Below, piece by piece: positions 1 through 5,001 of a stretch of DNA of 5,560 nucleotides. The position numbers were made by a program, and so were the translations under genes. Numbering within the stretch: the first letter of the stretch is position 1; each line of letters opens with the position of its first letter. The notes under the pieces were generated by a model that had not been told where the DNA came from, did not search any database, and saw only the letters and a list, made by a program, of their open reading frames with translations. The stretch comes from Clostridiales bacterium (GTDB lineage: Bacteria > Bacillota > Clostridia > Lachnospirales > Lachnospiraceae): positions 1 through 5,560 of the forward strand of contig JAJBVF010000475.1 of NCBI GenBank assembly GCA_020859965.1, given 5' to 3'.

Positions 1-1
1 T

Positions 2-454
2 CAGACAGCTTATCGGGTACTAATTCCGGAGATGAGGGGTCTGAATCAGCCAATCCGTCTCCAAAAACGCGTCGGGGCGACGATAGCAAATGAACTCCTG
101 ATGATGCTCCGCTCCCGCAAGAAGCTGACGCATGAGGTGTCTATGTATGAAAAAATTGGCACCGATCAGGAGGGGCGGGAGCTTCGGCTGATGGATGTAC
201 TGGAAAGTGAACCGATTGATGTCATTGAGGATTTGGAAACAAAGAAAAATATTGACCGCATGAGAATATGTATGGGGAATGTGTTGAATGAGCGGGAACG
301 TCAGGTGATAGTGGAACGCTATGGCCTGAATGAACAAAAAGAGCGTACACAGCGGGAGATTGCTGCGTCCCTGGGGATCAGCCGCTCTTATGTTTCCCGG
401 CTGGAGAAGCGTGCGTTGGAAAAATTAAGAACGGAGATGGAAACACCGATTTAA
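2..454 (+). CDS. sigK: RNA polymerase sporulation sigma factor, sigma-K type, C-terminal part (5' end outside window, 5' frame doubtful)
   Basis: Sigma-K directs late mother-cell transcription during sporulation. The frame is open from base 2 to the TAA at 452-454. From about base 83 the protein reads like sigma-K: ANELLMMLRSRKK (region 2.4 end), then EVSMYEKIGTDQEGRE, then region 4.2 with the helix-turn-helix TQREIAASLGISRSYVSRLE near the C-terminus. The KTQREIA..LGISRSYVSR stretch fits sigma-K better than sigma-E. Upstream of base 83 the match collapses. An isolated IRLQ (53-64) sits at the spacing expected for the family's RLATYA..RCI.NE stretch, while the residues resembling Y-A-S-R appear in another frame (66-79). 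Sequence resembling the preceding GTIGL..GL segment would also need indels. So the 5' part is either decayed, misread near a contig end, or the edge of an element inserted in sigK. A start at base 32 is possible for a short product but has no Shine-Dalgarno. The family assignment is firm; intactness is not. Confidence 0.8.
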   Translation, partial: QTAYRVLIPEMRGLNQPIRLQKRVGATIANELLMMLRSRKKLTHEVSMYEKIGTDQEGRELRLMDVLESEPIDVIEDLETKKNIDRMRICMGNVLNERERQVIVERYGLNEQKERTQREIAASLGISRSYVSRLEKRALEKLRTEMETPI

Positions 455-484
455 CGCTATTATTTATTTTTATTTCCGCGAATC

Positions 485-550
485 AACGAGCCAGGTAGCC
501 GGAGTTATAAGGGCACTGAGTGCCAGTGGCACTCGTTAAGCGCCGACCGG
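485..550. repeat. Compact inverted-repeat element with competing hairpins
   Basis: GAGTGCCA (518-525) and TGGCACTC (527-534) form a perfect 8-bp dyad around one base. GGCACT (512-517) and AGTGCC (519-524) form an overlapping 6-bp dyad, so the two hairpins exclude each other. AACGAG (485-490) can also pair with CTCGTT (532-537), and the next CCA with TGG if two bases bulge, closing the smaller hairpin inside a longer stem. CCGG occurs at 499-502 and 547-550. No T-run follows on either strand, so it is not a standard terminator. It could be a dispersed REP/MITE-like repeat or a structured 3' UTR; the window alone cannot decide. Confidence 0.55.
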
Positions 551-760
551 AGCGGAGTGTAGATAAATATCCTGATACTTGTATCGCAGCAAGTTTGATG
601 TCCTGTATGCTTTCATTTGGGGGCTTTGTTTGCAGTTGAATTGAGCACAGTATTTACGTAGAAATGAGTTTTTTATCGGTATAGTTTAAAGTAAATGGGA
701 AATAATGAGAAACAGATGCCCGGAGAAAAATCTGATTTTACGCGAGGACGCAAAAAAGAA

Positions 761-789
761 TTGACAAAGTGGGCAGAATAGAGTATCCT
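761..789 (+). promoter_or_regulatory. Sigma-A promoter of ldhA
   Basis: A perfect -35 box TTGACA (761-766) is followed by a 17-base spacer and TATCCT (784-789) as -10. Transcription would start near base 796, giving a leader of about 40 bases before the ATG at 838. The spacing and the strong -35 make this the clear promoter of the downstream dehydrogenase. Confidence 0.85.
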
Positions 790-794
790 TCGGA

Positions 795-812
795 TGGTTA
801 AAAAATTAACAA
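795..812. promoter_or_regulatory. Probable Rex operator at the ldhA transcription start
   Basis: The sequence TGGTTAAAAAATTAACAA is an inverted repeat, TGGTTAA-N4-TTAACAA. It matches the clostridial Rex consensus TTGTTAANNNNTTAACAA at 13 of 14 defined positions. It lies directly downstream of the -10 box and spans the predicted start point, where a repressor would block RNA polymerase. Rex senses the NADH/NAD+ ratio and is known to repress fermentation genes, including lactate dehydrogenase, when NADH is low. The site is seen in the sequence; binding by Rex is inferred. Confidence 0.72.
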
Positions 813-837
813 GAGGCAGATTAAGAGGAGGTACGTT

Positions 838-1830
838 ATGAAGCTTTTATTTTTCGGCACCAAAAACTATGACAGGGAATACCTTCTTCCCTATATGGAA
901 CAGGAGAAATACGCGGGAATTGATGTGAAATTTATTGAAGCAGAACTGACTCCGAATACGGCGATGCTGGCAAGAGGATATGATGCGGTATGCGCGTTTG
1001 TGAACATGGATATTGGCACACAGACGATTGAACTTTTGAATGAATGTGGCGTAAAATTGATTCTGATGCGCTGCGCGGGATATAATAACGTAGATCTGGA
1101 AGCTGCCGGGAAATATGGAATCCGGGTGGCTCATGTACCCGGCTATTCGCCGGAATCTGTGGCGGAGCATGCGATGGCACTGGCTCTGACGGCAAACCGG
1201 CATCTTCATAAAGCTTATATCAAGGTGCGCGAGAACAATTACAGCCTTTCCGGCCTTCTTGGAGTATCTTTTTATGGGCGCACAGCGGGAATTGTTGGCA
1301 CTGGCCGTATCGGAGCAGCGATGGCGTGCATCTGCCAGGGTTTTGGTATGAAGGTAATCGCTTATGACTGCTATCCGAATAAGAGTCTGGACTTTGTGGA
1401 ATATGTGGATCTGGATGAGCTTCTCAGGCAATCAGATCTGATTTCATTACATTGCCCTCTTACGCCGGAGACACACCATATGATCAATATCGACTCGATT
1501 GGGAAAATGAAGGATGGCGTGATTCTCGTAAATACTTCGCGCGGCGGTCTGATCAAGACGGAGGATCTGGTTCGTGGAATCCGGGAAAATAAATTCTTCG
1601 CGGTTGGCCTTGATGTGTATGAAGAAGAAAATGGTTCAGTCTATGAGGATATGTCAGATGAGATCCTGCCGCATTCGACAGTAGCGCGTCTGCTTTCTTT
1701 TCCGAACGTGGTCGTGACATCTCATCAGGGATTTTTTACAGAAGAGGCGATGCAGGCAATCAGCGAGACCACTATGGAAAATGCGCTCGCATTTGAGAAA
1801 GGTGAAATCGGACCGAACGAATTGCAGTAA
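838..1830 (+). CDS. ldhA: D-lactate dehydrogenase (NAD-dependent, D-2-hydroxyacid dehydrogenase family)
   Basis: Cytosolic enzyme that reduces pyruvate to D-lactate with NADH, regenerating NAD+ in fermentation. The 330-residue protein follows E. coli LdhA closely along its length: start MKLLFFGTKNYDREYL, then LRCAGYNNVDLEAA-type text near 77-90, VPGYSPESVAEHA at 100-112, and an end in EKGEIGPNEL. The nucleotide-binding motif VGTGRIG is at 153-159, with the NAD-selecting acidic residue D177. The catalytic triad falls at the same numbers as in E. coli: R235 in NTSRGG, E264 in DVYEEE, H296 in TSHQGF. The start at 838 has AGGAGG (826-831) six bases upstream. It has its own promoter and a probable Rex site upstream, and a terminator downstream, so it is monocistronic. 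Related VanH-like or other 2-keto-acid dehydrogenases are less likely given the match. Confidence 0.92.
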   Translation: MKLLFFGTKNYDREYLLPYMEQEKYAGIDVKFIEAELTPNTAMLARGYDAVCAFVNMDIGTQTIELLNECGVKLILMRCAGYNNVDLEAAGKYGIRVAHVPGYSPESVAEHAMALALTANRHLHKAYIKVRENNYSLSGLLGVSFYGRTAGIVGTGRIGAAMACICQGFGMKVIAYDCYPNKSLDFVEYVDLDELLRQSDLISLHCPLTPETHHMINIDSIGKMKDGVILVNTSRGGLIKTEDLVRGIRENKFFAVGLDVYEEENGSVYEDMSDEILPHSTVARLLSFPNVVVTSHQGFFTEEAMQAISETTMENALAFEKGEIGPNELQ

Positions 1831-1850
1831 GTGGCAATAGCCTTGATTTT

Positions 1851-1882
1851 ACAGGCAGAATTGATAATATTTCGCTGCCTGT
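1851..1882. other. Perfect 8-bp hairpin in the ldhA 3' region
   Basis: ACAGGCAG (1851-1858) pairs perfectly with CTGCCTGT (1875-1882) around a 16-base AT-rich loop. No T-run follows on the + strand. It may protect or shape the 3' end of the ldhA transcript ahead of the true terminator at 1905. Confidence 0.5.
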
Positions 1883-1904
1883 TATGAGGTGTATTGATAT
1901 GCAG

Positions 1905-1945
1905 ACGAGCAGAAGGCGAACAAATTGTCTTCTGCTCGTTTCTTG
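1905..1945 (+). terminator. Intrinsic terminator of ldhA
   Basis: A perfect 11-bp stem, ACGAGCAGAAG (1905-1915) with CTTCTGCTCGT (1929-1939), encloses a 13-base loop and is followed by TTTCTT. The T-rich tract lies only on the + strand side, so it stops ldhA transcription and is a poor terminator for the opposing regulator gene. Confidence 0.82.
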
Positions 1946-1947
1946 AT

Positions 1948-2036
1948 GTGCAGAGCCGGGCAAGGCATATCCCATGCGAAGCGTGGGATGCCCACATCCA
2001 CAATCAGAGATTGTGGATATAACCCGGCGAGGGCGC
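1948..2036. repeat. Structured multi-hairpin element between ldhA and the convergent regulator gene
   Basis: GCCGGG (1955-1960) pairs with CCCGGC (2023-2028) and encloses two hairpins. Hairpin A is ATCCCATGC (1969-1977), loop GAA, GCGTGGGAT (1981-1989), extended by GGC/GCC (1964-1966 with 1990-1992) across a 2-base bulge. Hairpin B is ATCCACAATC (1996-2005), loop AGA, GATTGTGGAT (2009-2018), a perfect 10-bp stem. GTGC/GCGC just outside could add a few pairs. The result is a three-way junction on either strand. It does not look coding and has no T-run. It could be a dispersed repeat element, or an RNA structure in the 3' UTR of the - strand regulator, whose stop codon lies ten bases away. I do not recognise it as a named RNA family. 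Confidence 0.6.
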
Positions 2037-2045
2037 TTTGCTGCC

Positions 2046-2279
2046 TTATTCTCTGAATTCGAATAATTTAGAGATCGGAATCTCCAGTACATCGGAAATA
2101 TCAAACAAAAGCTCGAGGGAAACCGAGGTCGGCATGTTGGGGGCTTCTATATTGCTTAAATGCGTGCGGCTTACATTAATCGCCTCCGCAAGCTGCATCT
2201 GAGTCATTCCGGTCAGTTTCCGATAATACGCGATAGTCAGGCCAAGCTGACGGTACTGTTTTTTTCGCTTTTCTGTCAT
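2046..2279 (-). CDS. Small XRE-family (Cro/CI-type HTH) transcriptional regulator
   Basis: A 77-residue DNA-binding protein made of one HTH_3 domain. The N-terminal helix carries LGLTIAYYRKLTGMTQ (12-27). The helix-turn-helix runs TQMQLAEAINVSRTHLSNIE (26-45), with the recognition helix around SRTHLSNIE. It ends with the typical LELLFDISDVLEIPISKLF (55-73). There is no extra sensor or dimerisation domain, so the length is normal for minimal SinR/Cro-like regulators. The start is supported by AGGAGG (complement of 2287-2292) seven bases before the ATG. It is transcribed away from the dehydrogenase gene at 2537 across a 257-base gap and converges on ldhA. I see no convincing -35/-10 pair for it; a weak TATAGG lies in the gap on the - strand. 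The target is unknown; self-regulation or control of the divergent neighbour is a guess from position. Confidence 0.85.
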   Translation of the reverse strand: MTEKRKKQYRQLGLTIAYYRKLTGMTQMQLAEAINVSRTHLSNIEAPNMPTSVSLELLFDISDVLEIPISKLFEFRE

Positions 2280-2467
2280 CCTGCTTCCTCCTTGGTTTTG
2301 TTACATTGAATTGCCTATAGTTTAATTCTGAACACAAGAAACATAAACAATTTAACTCAATGCAGGTGCAAAGTAAAGCGGTGCGGCAAAAATAATTGGA
2401 TTTATTGCGATAATACTGAGATATGATTTTGTGCTGTAGATTTTTGCATGGAAATCCGAAAAACCCG

Positions 2468-2496
2468 ATGACATTTCGCCTTTTCAATAGTATAAT
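2468..2496 (+). promoter_or_regulatory. Sigma-A promoter of the second dehydrogenase gene
   Basis: ATGACA (2468-2473, five of six matches to TTGACA), a 17-base spacer and a perfect TATAAT (2491-2496). The predicted start is near 2503, leaving a leader of about 35 bases with GGGGAG (2525-2530) before the start codon. The rest of the 257-base divergent gap (2280-2536) is AT-rich and holds no gene I can support. Confidence 0.8.
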
Positions 2497-2536
2497 CAGA
2501 CGTATATAGGAAATGAATAAAAATGGGGAGTGAAAA

Positions 2537-3493
2537 ATGATGAAAATTGCATTGTTAGAGCCGATTGGAGTTCCTGCTGATGTGATAGCGGCTCATGCGG
2601 AAAAACTCAAAGCGATGGGACACGAGTTTGTTTCTTATGATACGAAGACGACAGATCCGACAGAACTTTCTGCGAGAAGCGCCGGCTGCGATATCATAAT
2701 GATTGCGAACAACCCTTATCCTGCGGAAGTAGTAGAGAAAGCGGATTCGTTGAAAATGCTTTCAGTGGCGTTTACCGGGATTGACCATGTCGCTGTGGAT
2801 GTGTGCAAAGACCGGGGAATCCTGATCTGTAATGCTGCCGGTTATTCAAATCAGACTGTGGCGGAACTGATCATAGGCATGGCTGTGGATGCACTGAGGA
2901 AAGTAGTGAAAGCGGACAGCGTGGTTCGTGCGGGCGGGACAAGCGCCGGGATCGGCGGCCGGGAGATCTGTGGCCGTACGGTTGGCATTATCGGACTTGG
3001 CCGGATTGGACTGATGACTGCGAAGCTGTTTCTTGCCTTTGGCGCAAAGGTGATCGCATATAACAGAAGCGAAAATGAGGAAGCCAAAGCACTTGGAATC
3101 GAATATCGGTCATTGGAAGAGGTGCTTTCCTCGAGCGACATTGTGTCTTTGAATCTGCCGTTGAATGCACAGACCAGAGGATTTTTGTCGAAAGAGCGGA
3201 TTGCGCTGATGCGCCCGGATACTGTTTTTATCAACTGTGCCCGTGGCCCGATCGTGGACAATGCAGCACTCGCAGAAGCGCTGAATGAGGGACGCCTCGG
3301 CTTTGCCTGCGTGGACGTATTTGATATGGAACCACCGCTTCCTGAGGATTATCCGCTTCTTCATGCGAAAAATACTCTTTTGACACCGCATCAGGCTTTT
3401 ATTTCTGAGGAGGCGATGCTGCGTCGGGCTAAGATTGTGTTTGATAATGTCTATGCTTATCTGGAAGGAACGCCGGTGAATGTGTGTGACTGA
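2537..3493 (+). CDS. D-isomer-specific 2-hydroxyacid dehydrogenase, substrate unknown (hydroxypyruvate/glyoxylate reductase-like)
   Basis: Cytosolic oxidoreductase expected to interconvert a 2-keto acid and a D-2-hydroxyacid with NAD(P)H. The 318 residues cover both family domains. The nucleotide motif VGIIGLGRIG lies at 149-158. The catalytic triad is R236 (NCARGPIVD), E265 (DVFDMEPP) and H285 (LTPHQAF). At the end of the second Rossmann strand, where NAD enzymes carry Asp, this protein has N176-R177-S178, a pattern that often goes with NADP preference. It is only distantly similar to the ldhA product in the same window, so this is not a recent duplication. GGGGAG lies six bases before ATG 2537 and nine before the second ATG at 2540; either may be used. 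It has its own promoter and lies divergent from the XRE regulator. No T-run terminator is visible after it. Phosphoglycerate dehydrogenase is unlikely because no C-terminal regulatory domain is present. Confidence 0.87.
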   Translation: MMKIALLEPIGVPADVIAAHAEKLKAMGHEFVSYDTKTTDPTELSARSAGCDIIMIANNPYPAEVVEKADSLKMLSVAFTGIDHVAVDVCKDRGILICNAAGYSNQTVAELIIGMAVDALRKVVKADSVVRAGGTSAGIGGREICGRTVGIIGLGRIGLMTAKLFLAFGAKVIAYNRSENEEAKALGIEYRSLEEVLSSSDIVSLNLPLNAQTRGFLSKERIALMRPDTVFINCARGPIVDNAALAEALNEGRLGFACVDVFDMEPPLPEDYPLLHAKNTLLTPHQAFISEEAMLRRAKIVFDNVYAYLEGTPVNVCD

Positions 3494-3595
3494 GGAGTGA
3501 GCGTTTTGGCCGTCCTGGAACGGAGCAGAGCTGCTTATGAGAAAACAGGAAGGAAAAAGTAACATGAAAATAGTTTGATAACATGTAAAAAACAC

Positions 3596-3624
3596 TTGCA
3601 TATATGCGAGAAGTGCGTTATGAT
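3596..3624 (+). promoter_or_regulatory. Sigma-A promoter of the FMN riboswitch-ribU transcript
   Basis: TTGCAT (3596-3601) and TATGAT (3619-3624) are separated by exactly 17 bases. Transcription would start near 3631, just before the riboswitch at 3644. The palindrome GCATATATGC (3598-3607) overlaps the -35 box. The stretch 3494-3595 before it holds no gene or clear terminator. Confidence 0.8.
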
Positions 3625-3643
3625 GTTTTCAGTTTAAGATTGG

Positions 3644-3766
3644 TTCTTCGGGGCGGGGTGTGATTCCCCACCGGCGGTAAAGTCCGCGACCCGCGCAAGC
3701 GGCTGATCCGGTGACGTCCAGGCGACGAATTCCGGAACCGACAGTATAGTCTGGATGAGAGAAGAA
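3644..3766 (+). ncRNA. FMN riboswitch (RFN element)
   Basis: This is the conserved aptamer that binds flavin mononucleotide and represses riboflavin synthesis or uptake genes. The closing stem P1 is TTCTTC (3644-3649) with GAAGAA (3761-3766). Inside lie the hallmark segments GGGGCGGGGTG, CCCCACCGGCGGTAAAGTCC, GATCCGGTGACGTCC, AATTCCGGAACCGACAGTAT and CTGGATGAGAGAAG, in the canonical order. It sits between a sigma-A promoter and an intrinsic terminator and precedes ribU, as expected. A small hairpin, CAGA(G)CGATT (3770-3779) with AATCGTCTG (3786-3794), links it to the terminator. I could not identify the antiterminator pairing with confidence. Confidence 0.96.
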
Positions 3767-3800
3767 ATGCAGAGCGATTGCGATGAATCGTCTGATGATG

Positions 3801-3837
3801 CCGCGGAGATTTTCTTATAGAAGATCCCGCGGTTTTT
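3801..3837 (+). terminator. Riboswitch-controlled intrinsic terminator
   Basis: CCGCGG (3801-3806), a bulged A, and GATTTTC (3808-3814) pair with GAAGATC (3820-3826) and CCGCGG (3827-3832) around a TTATA loop. Five T residues follow (3833-3837). It is the expression platform: FMN binding to the aptamer should favour this stem and stop transcription about 180 bases before ribU. Confidence 0.9.
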
Positions 3838-3970
3838 ATGTTTTATGCACACGGCTGCGCAAGGAATATTTTTGGCTGACGCCAGATGCGGCCGGCGCGG
3901 GCGAGCAGGAGCCGATAAGCCGCCTCCAACTCGATCGCAGATCATCTATTTCGCGCTGCACCAGGGAGAG
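3838..3970 (+). other. GC-rich leader between riboswitch terminator and ribU
   Basis: This non-coding stretch is unusually long for the distance between an RFN terminator and its gene. By hand count about 42 of the 60 bases at 3871-3930 are G or C, well above the surrounding genes. It contains short self-complementary pieces such as TGGC TGAC GCCA (3873-3884). Open frames on both strands lack ribosome binding sites and do not resemble known proteins. I see no gene in it. Confidence 0.5.
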
Positions 3971-4015
3971 CCTTTTCCTTAAATGAAAAATAATATTTCT
4001 ATTTAAGAAAGGGAG
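3971..4015 (+). promoter_or_regulatory. Hairpin covering part of the ribU ribosome binding site
   Basis: CCTTTT (3971-3976) and CTTAAAT (3978-3984) pair with ATTTAAG (4001-4007), AAA and GGG (4008-4013), with C3977 bulged and one G-U pair. GAAA (3985-3988) and TTTC (3996-3999) extend the stem past a bulged T. The GGG at 4011-4013 is part of the Shine-Dalgarno AGGGAG (4010-4015), so folding would hide it. The stem is mainly A-U, so it may be weak. Translational control is inferred, not shown. Confidence 0.5.
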
Positions 4016-4022
4016 AATGAAC

Positions 4023-4790
4023 ATGGGAACAGGATTATTACAGACAATTGCGGAAAATGTGCGTTTTGTGCTGGTGTGTGTCGTTGTGATCGCGGCGATT
4101 ATCGGCGTGTCATGGGGACTGGAGGCTACTGTGCTGAAGAAAAATATCGCGCAGGTGAGTAAGACACGCTATATCACGATCTGCGGCATGCTTGGCGCGA
4201 TCGCTATGGTGCTGCATATTTTTGATTTCCCGATTGCCTTTCTGGCTCCGGGCTTTTACAAGCTGGACTTCAGTGAGATTCCGGTCATGATCGGAGCATT
4301 TTGTCTCGGGCCGGTGGGCGGCGTTGTCATAGAGCTGGTGAAGATTCTTCTGAAGCTTGTGATTAAAGGCACATCGACCGCATTCGTCGGAGATCTTGCA
4401 AATTTTGTGGTAGGATGCTCCTTTGTGGTACCGGCTGCAATTGTTTATCATGTGCAAAAGACGAGAAAAATGGCCATCGTAGGACTGGTGACAGGTACTG
4501 CAGTTATGGTTGTCTTTGGCACGATGTTCAATGCGGTTTATCTGCTTCCGGCATTTGCCAGTCTGTATGGGATGCCGCTGGAATCCATTATTGAGATGGG
4601 AAGTGCGATCCATCCGTCAGTCAATGGAGTGACTACATTTGTTGTTTTCTGTGTCGCACCGTTGAATCTTGTTAAGGGTATCTGCATTTCCGTACCGACG
4701 ATGGTTCTGTACAAACGCATCAGTATTGTTTTGCGTACTGCTTCGCAGGATGCTTATGAGATAAATAAAAAGCGGCAGCCGCAGAACTGA
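4023..4790 (+). CDS. ribU: Riboflavin transporter RibU, substrate-binding S component of an ECF transporter
   Basis: Integral membrane protein that binds riboflavin and pairs with the shared ECF module (two ATPases plus EcfT, not encoded here) for uptake. The family core is plain: FLAPGFYKLDFSEIPVMIGA followed by FCLGPVGGVVIELVKILLKL, then GTSTAFVGDLANFVVG, matching the KLDFS.IP..IGAF and NF..G signatures. Hydrophobic segments by ATG-4017 numbering are roughly 15-37, 52-68, 86-115, 128-146, 153-180 and 206-236. The first is an N-terminal helix beyond the usual ~190-210-residue core, giving 255 residues. The start at 4023 is preferred because AGGGAG (4010-4015) lies seven bases upstream; the ATG at 4017 is only one base from it. 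The FMN riboswitch upstream independently supports riboflavin as substrate. A terminator follows, so it is a single-gene unit. Confidence 0.92.
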   Translation: MGTGLLQTIAENVRFVLVCVVVIAAIIGVSWGLEATVLKKNIAQVSKTRYITICGMLGAIAMVLHIFDFPIAFLAPGFYKLDFSEIPVMIGAFCLGPVGGVVIELVKILLKLVIKGTSTAFVGDLANFVVGCSFVVPAAIVYHVQKTRKMAIVGLVTGTAVMVVFGTMFNAVYLLPAFASLYGMPLESIIEMGSAIHPSVNGVTTFVVFCVAPLNLVKGICISVPTMVLYKRISIVLRTASQDAYEINKKRQPQN

Positions 4791-4849
4791 TGCAGGTATC
4801 GTTATCTTAAAATGAAAAACATATGAAACGGCGGCAGCCGTGTGAGACA

Positions 4850-4897
4850 AAATCCCGGTTCAGGTGTTGAAAGCAGATCGCCTGAATCGGGATTTTT
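4850..4897 (+). terminator. Intrinsic terminator of ribU
   Basis: A 15-bp stem, left arm 4850-4864 starting AAATCCCG and right arm 4881-4895 ending CGGGATTT, with one G-U pair and a 16-base loop. It is followed by a T tract (4893-4897). The symmetric A-run and T-run ends mean it could also work on the - strand, but no gene there needs it. Confidence 0.88.
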
Positions 4898-4900
4898 CAG

Positions 4901-4928
4901 TTGATTTATTCTTTTGCTGTGGTATGAT
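4901..4928 (+). promoter_or_regulatory. Extended -10 promoter of the Nudix gene
   Basis: TTGATT (4901-4906), a 16-base spacer and TATGAT (4923-4928) preceded by TGG, which fits the TGn extended -10 motif. Start would be near 4935, leaving a leader of about 67 bases. It lies immediately after the ribU terminator, which separates the two units. Confidence 0.7.
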
Positions 4929-5001
4929 AGAAGCGGTCTATCCGATACGTGGATTGCGGGGATCGGATGAAAAACAGAACAGGGCAGGTGTGATAATTCG
5001 T

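Larger units (their letters stand above)
455..837. other. Intergenic region between sigma-K fragment and ldhA
   Basis: No convincing gene is present in these 383 bases. The left part has an inverted-repeat element (485-550). Small dyads follow at 574-585 (GATAC TT GTATC) and 727-739 (AAAATC T GATTTT). The right part carries the ldhA promoter, a Rex-type operator and the ribosome binding site. No terminator with a T-run is visible after the sigma factor stop codon. Confidence 0.7.

Noticed and set aside
695..781. Short + strand reading frame of 28 codons upstream of ldhA.
   Set aside because: It has no Shine-Dalgarno, overlaps the ldhA -35 and spacer, and matches no family I recognise.
847..1431. 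Long - strand frame opposite ldhA, and similar ones opposite the second dehydrogenase, ribU and the Nudix gene.
   Set aside because: Each lies opposite a well-supported gene, with no ribosome site and no family resemblance.
3510..3540. Candidate terminator after the second dehydrogenase (CCGT/ACGG and AGCAG/CTGCT dyads).
   Set aside because: The stems are only 4-5 bp and no T-run follows.
3783..3986. 67-codon + strand frame through the riboswitch terminator and leader.
   Set aside because: It starts between the aptamer and the terminator, has no ribosome site, and its translation is arginine-rich without protein-like features.
4017..4022. ATG at 4017 as the ribU start.
   Set aside because: It lies one base from the Shine-Dalgarno; the ATG at 4023 has a seven-base spacing.
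3836..4024. 62-codon - strand frame opposite the ribU leader.
   Set aside because: No ribosome site and no recognisable homology; it arises because the GC-rich leader has few stop codons.
4864..5001. 46-residue N-terminal extension of the Nudix protein from a GTG at 4864.
   Set aside because: That start lies inside the ribU terminator hairpin and upstream of the gene's own promoter; family members begin near the 5002 ATG.
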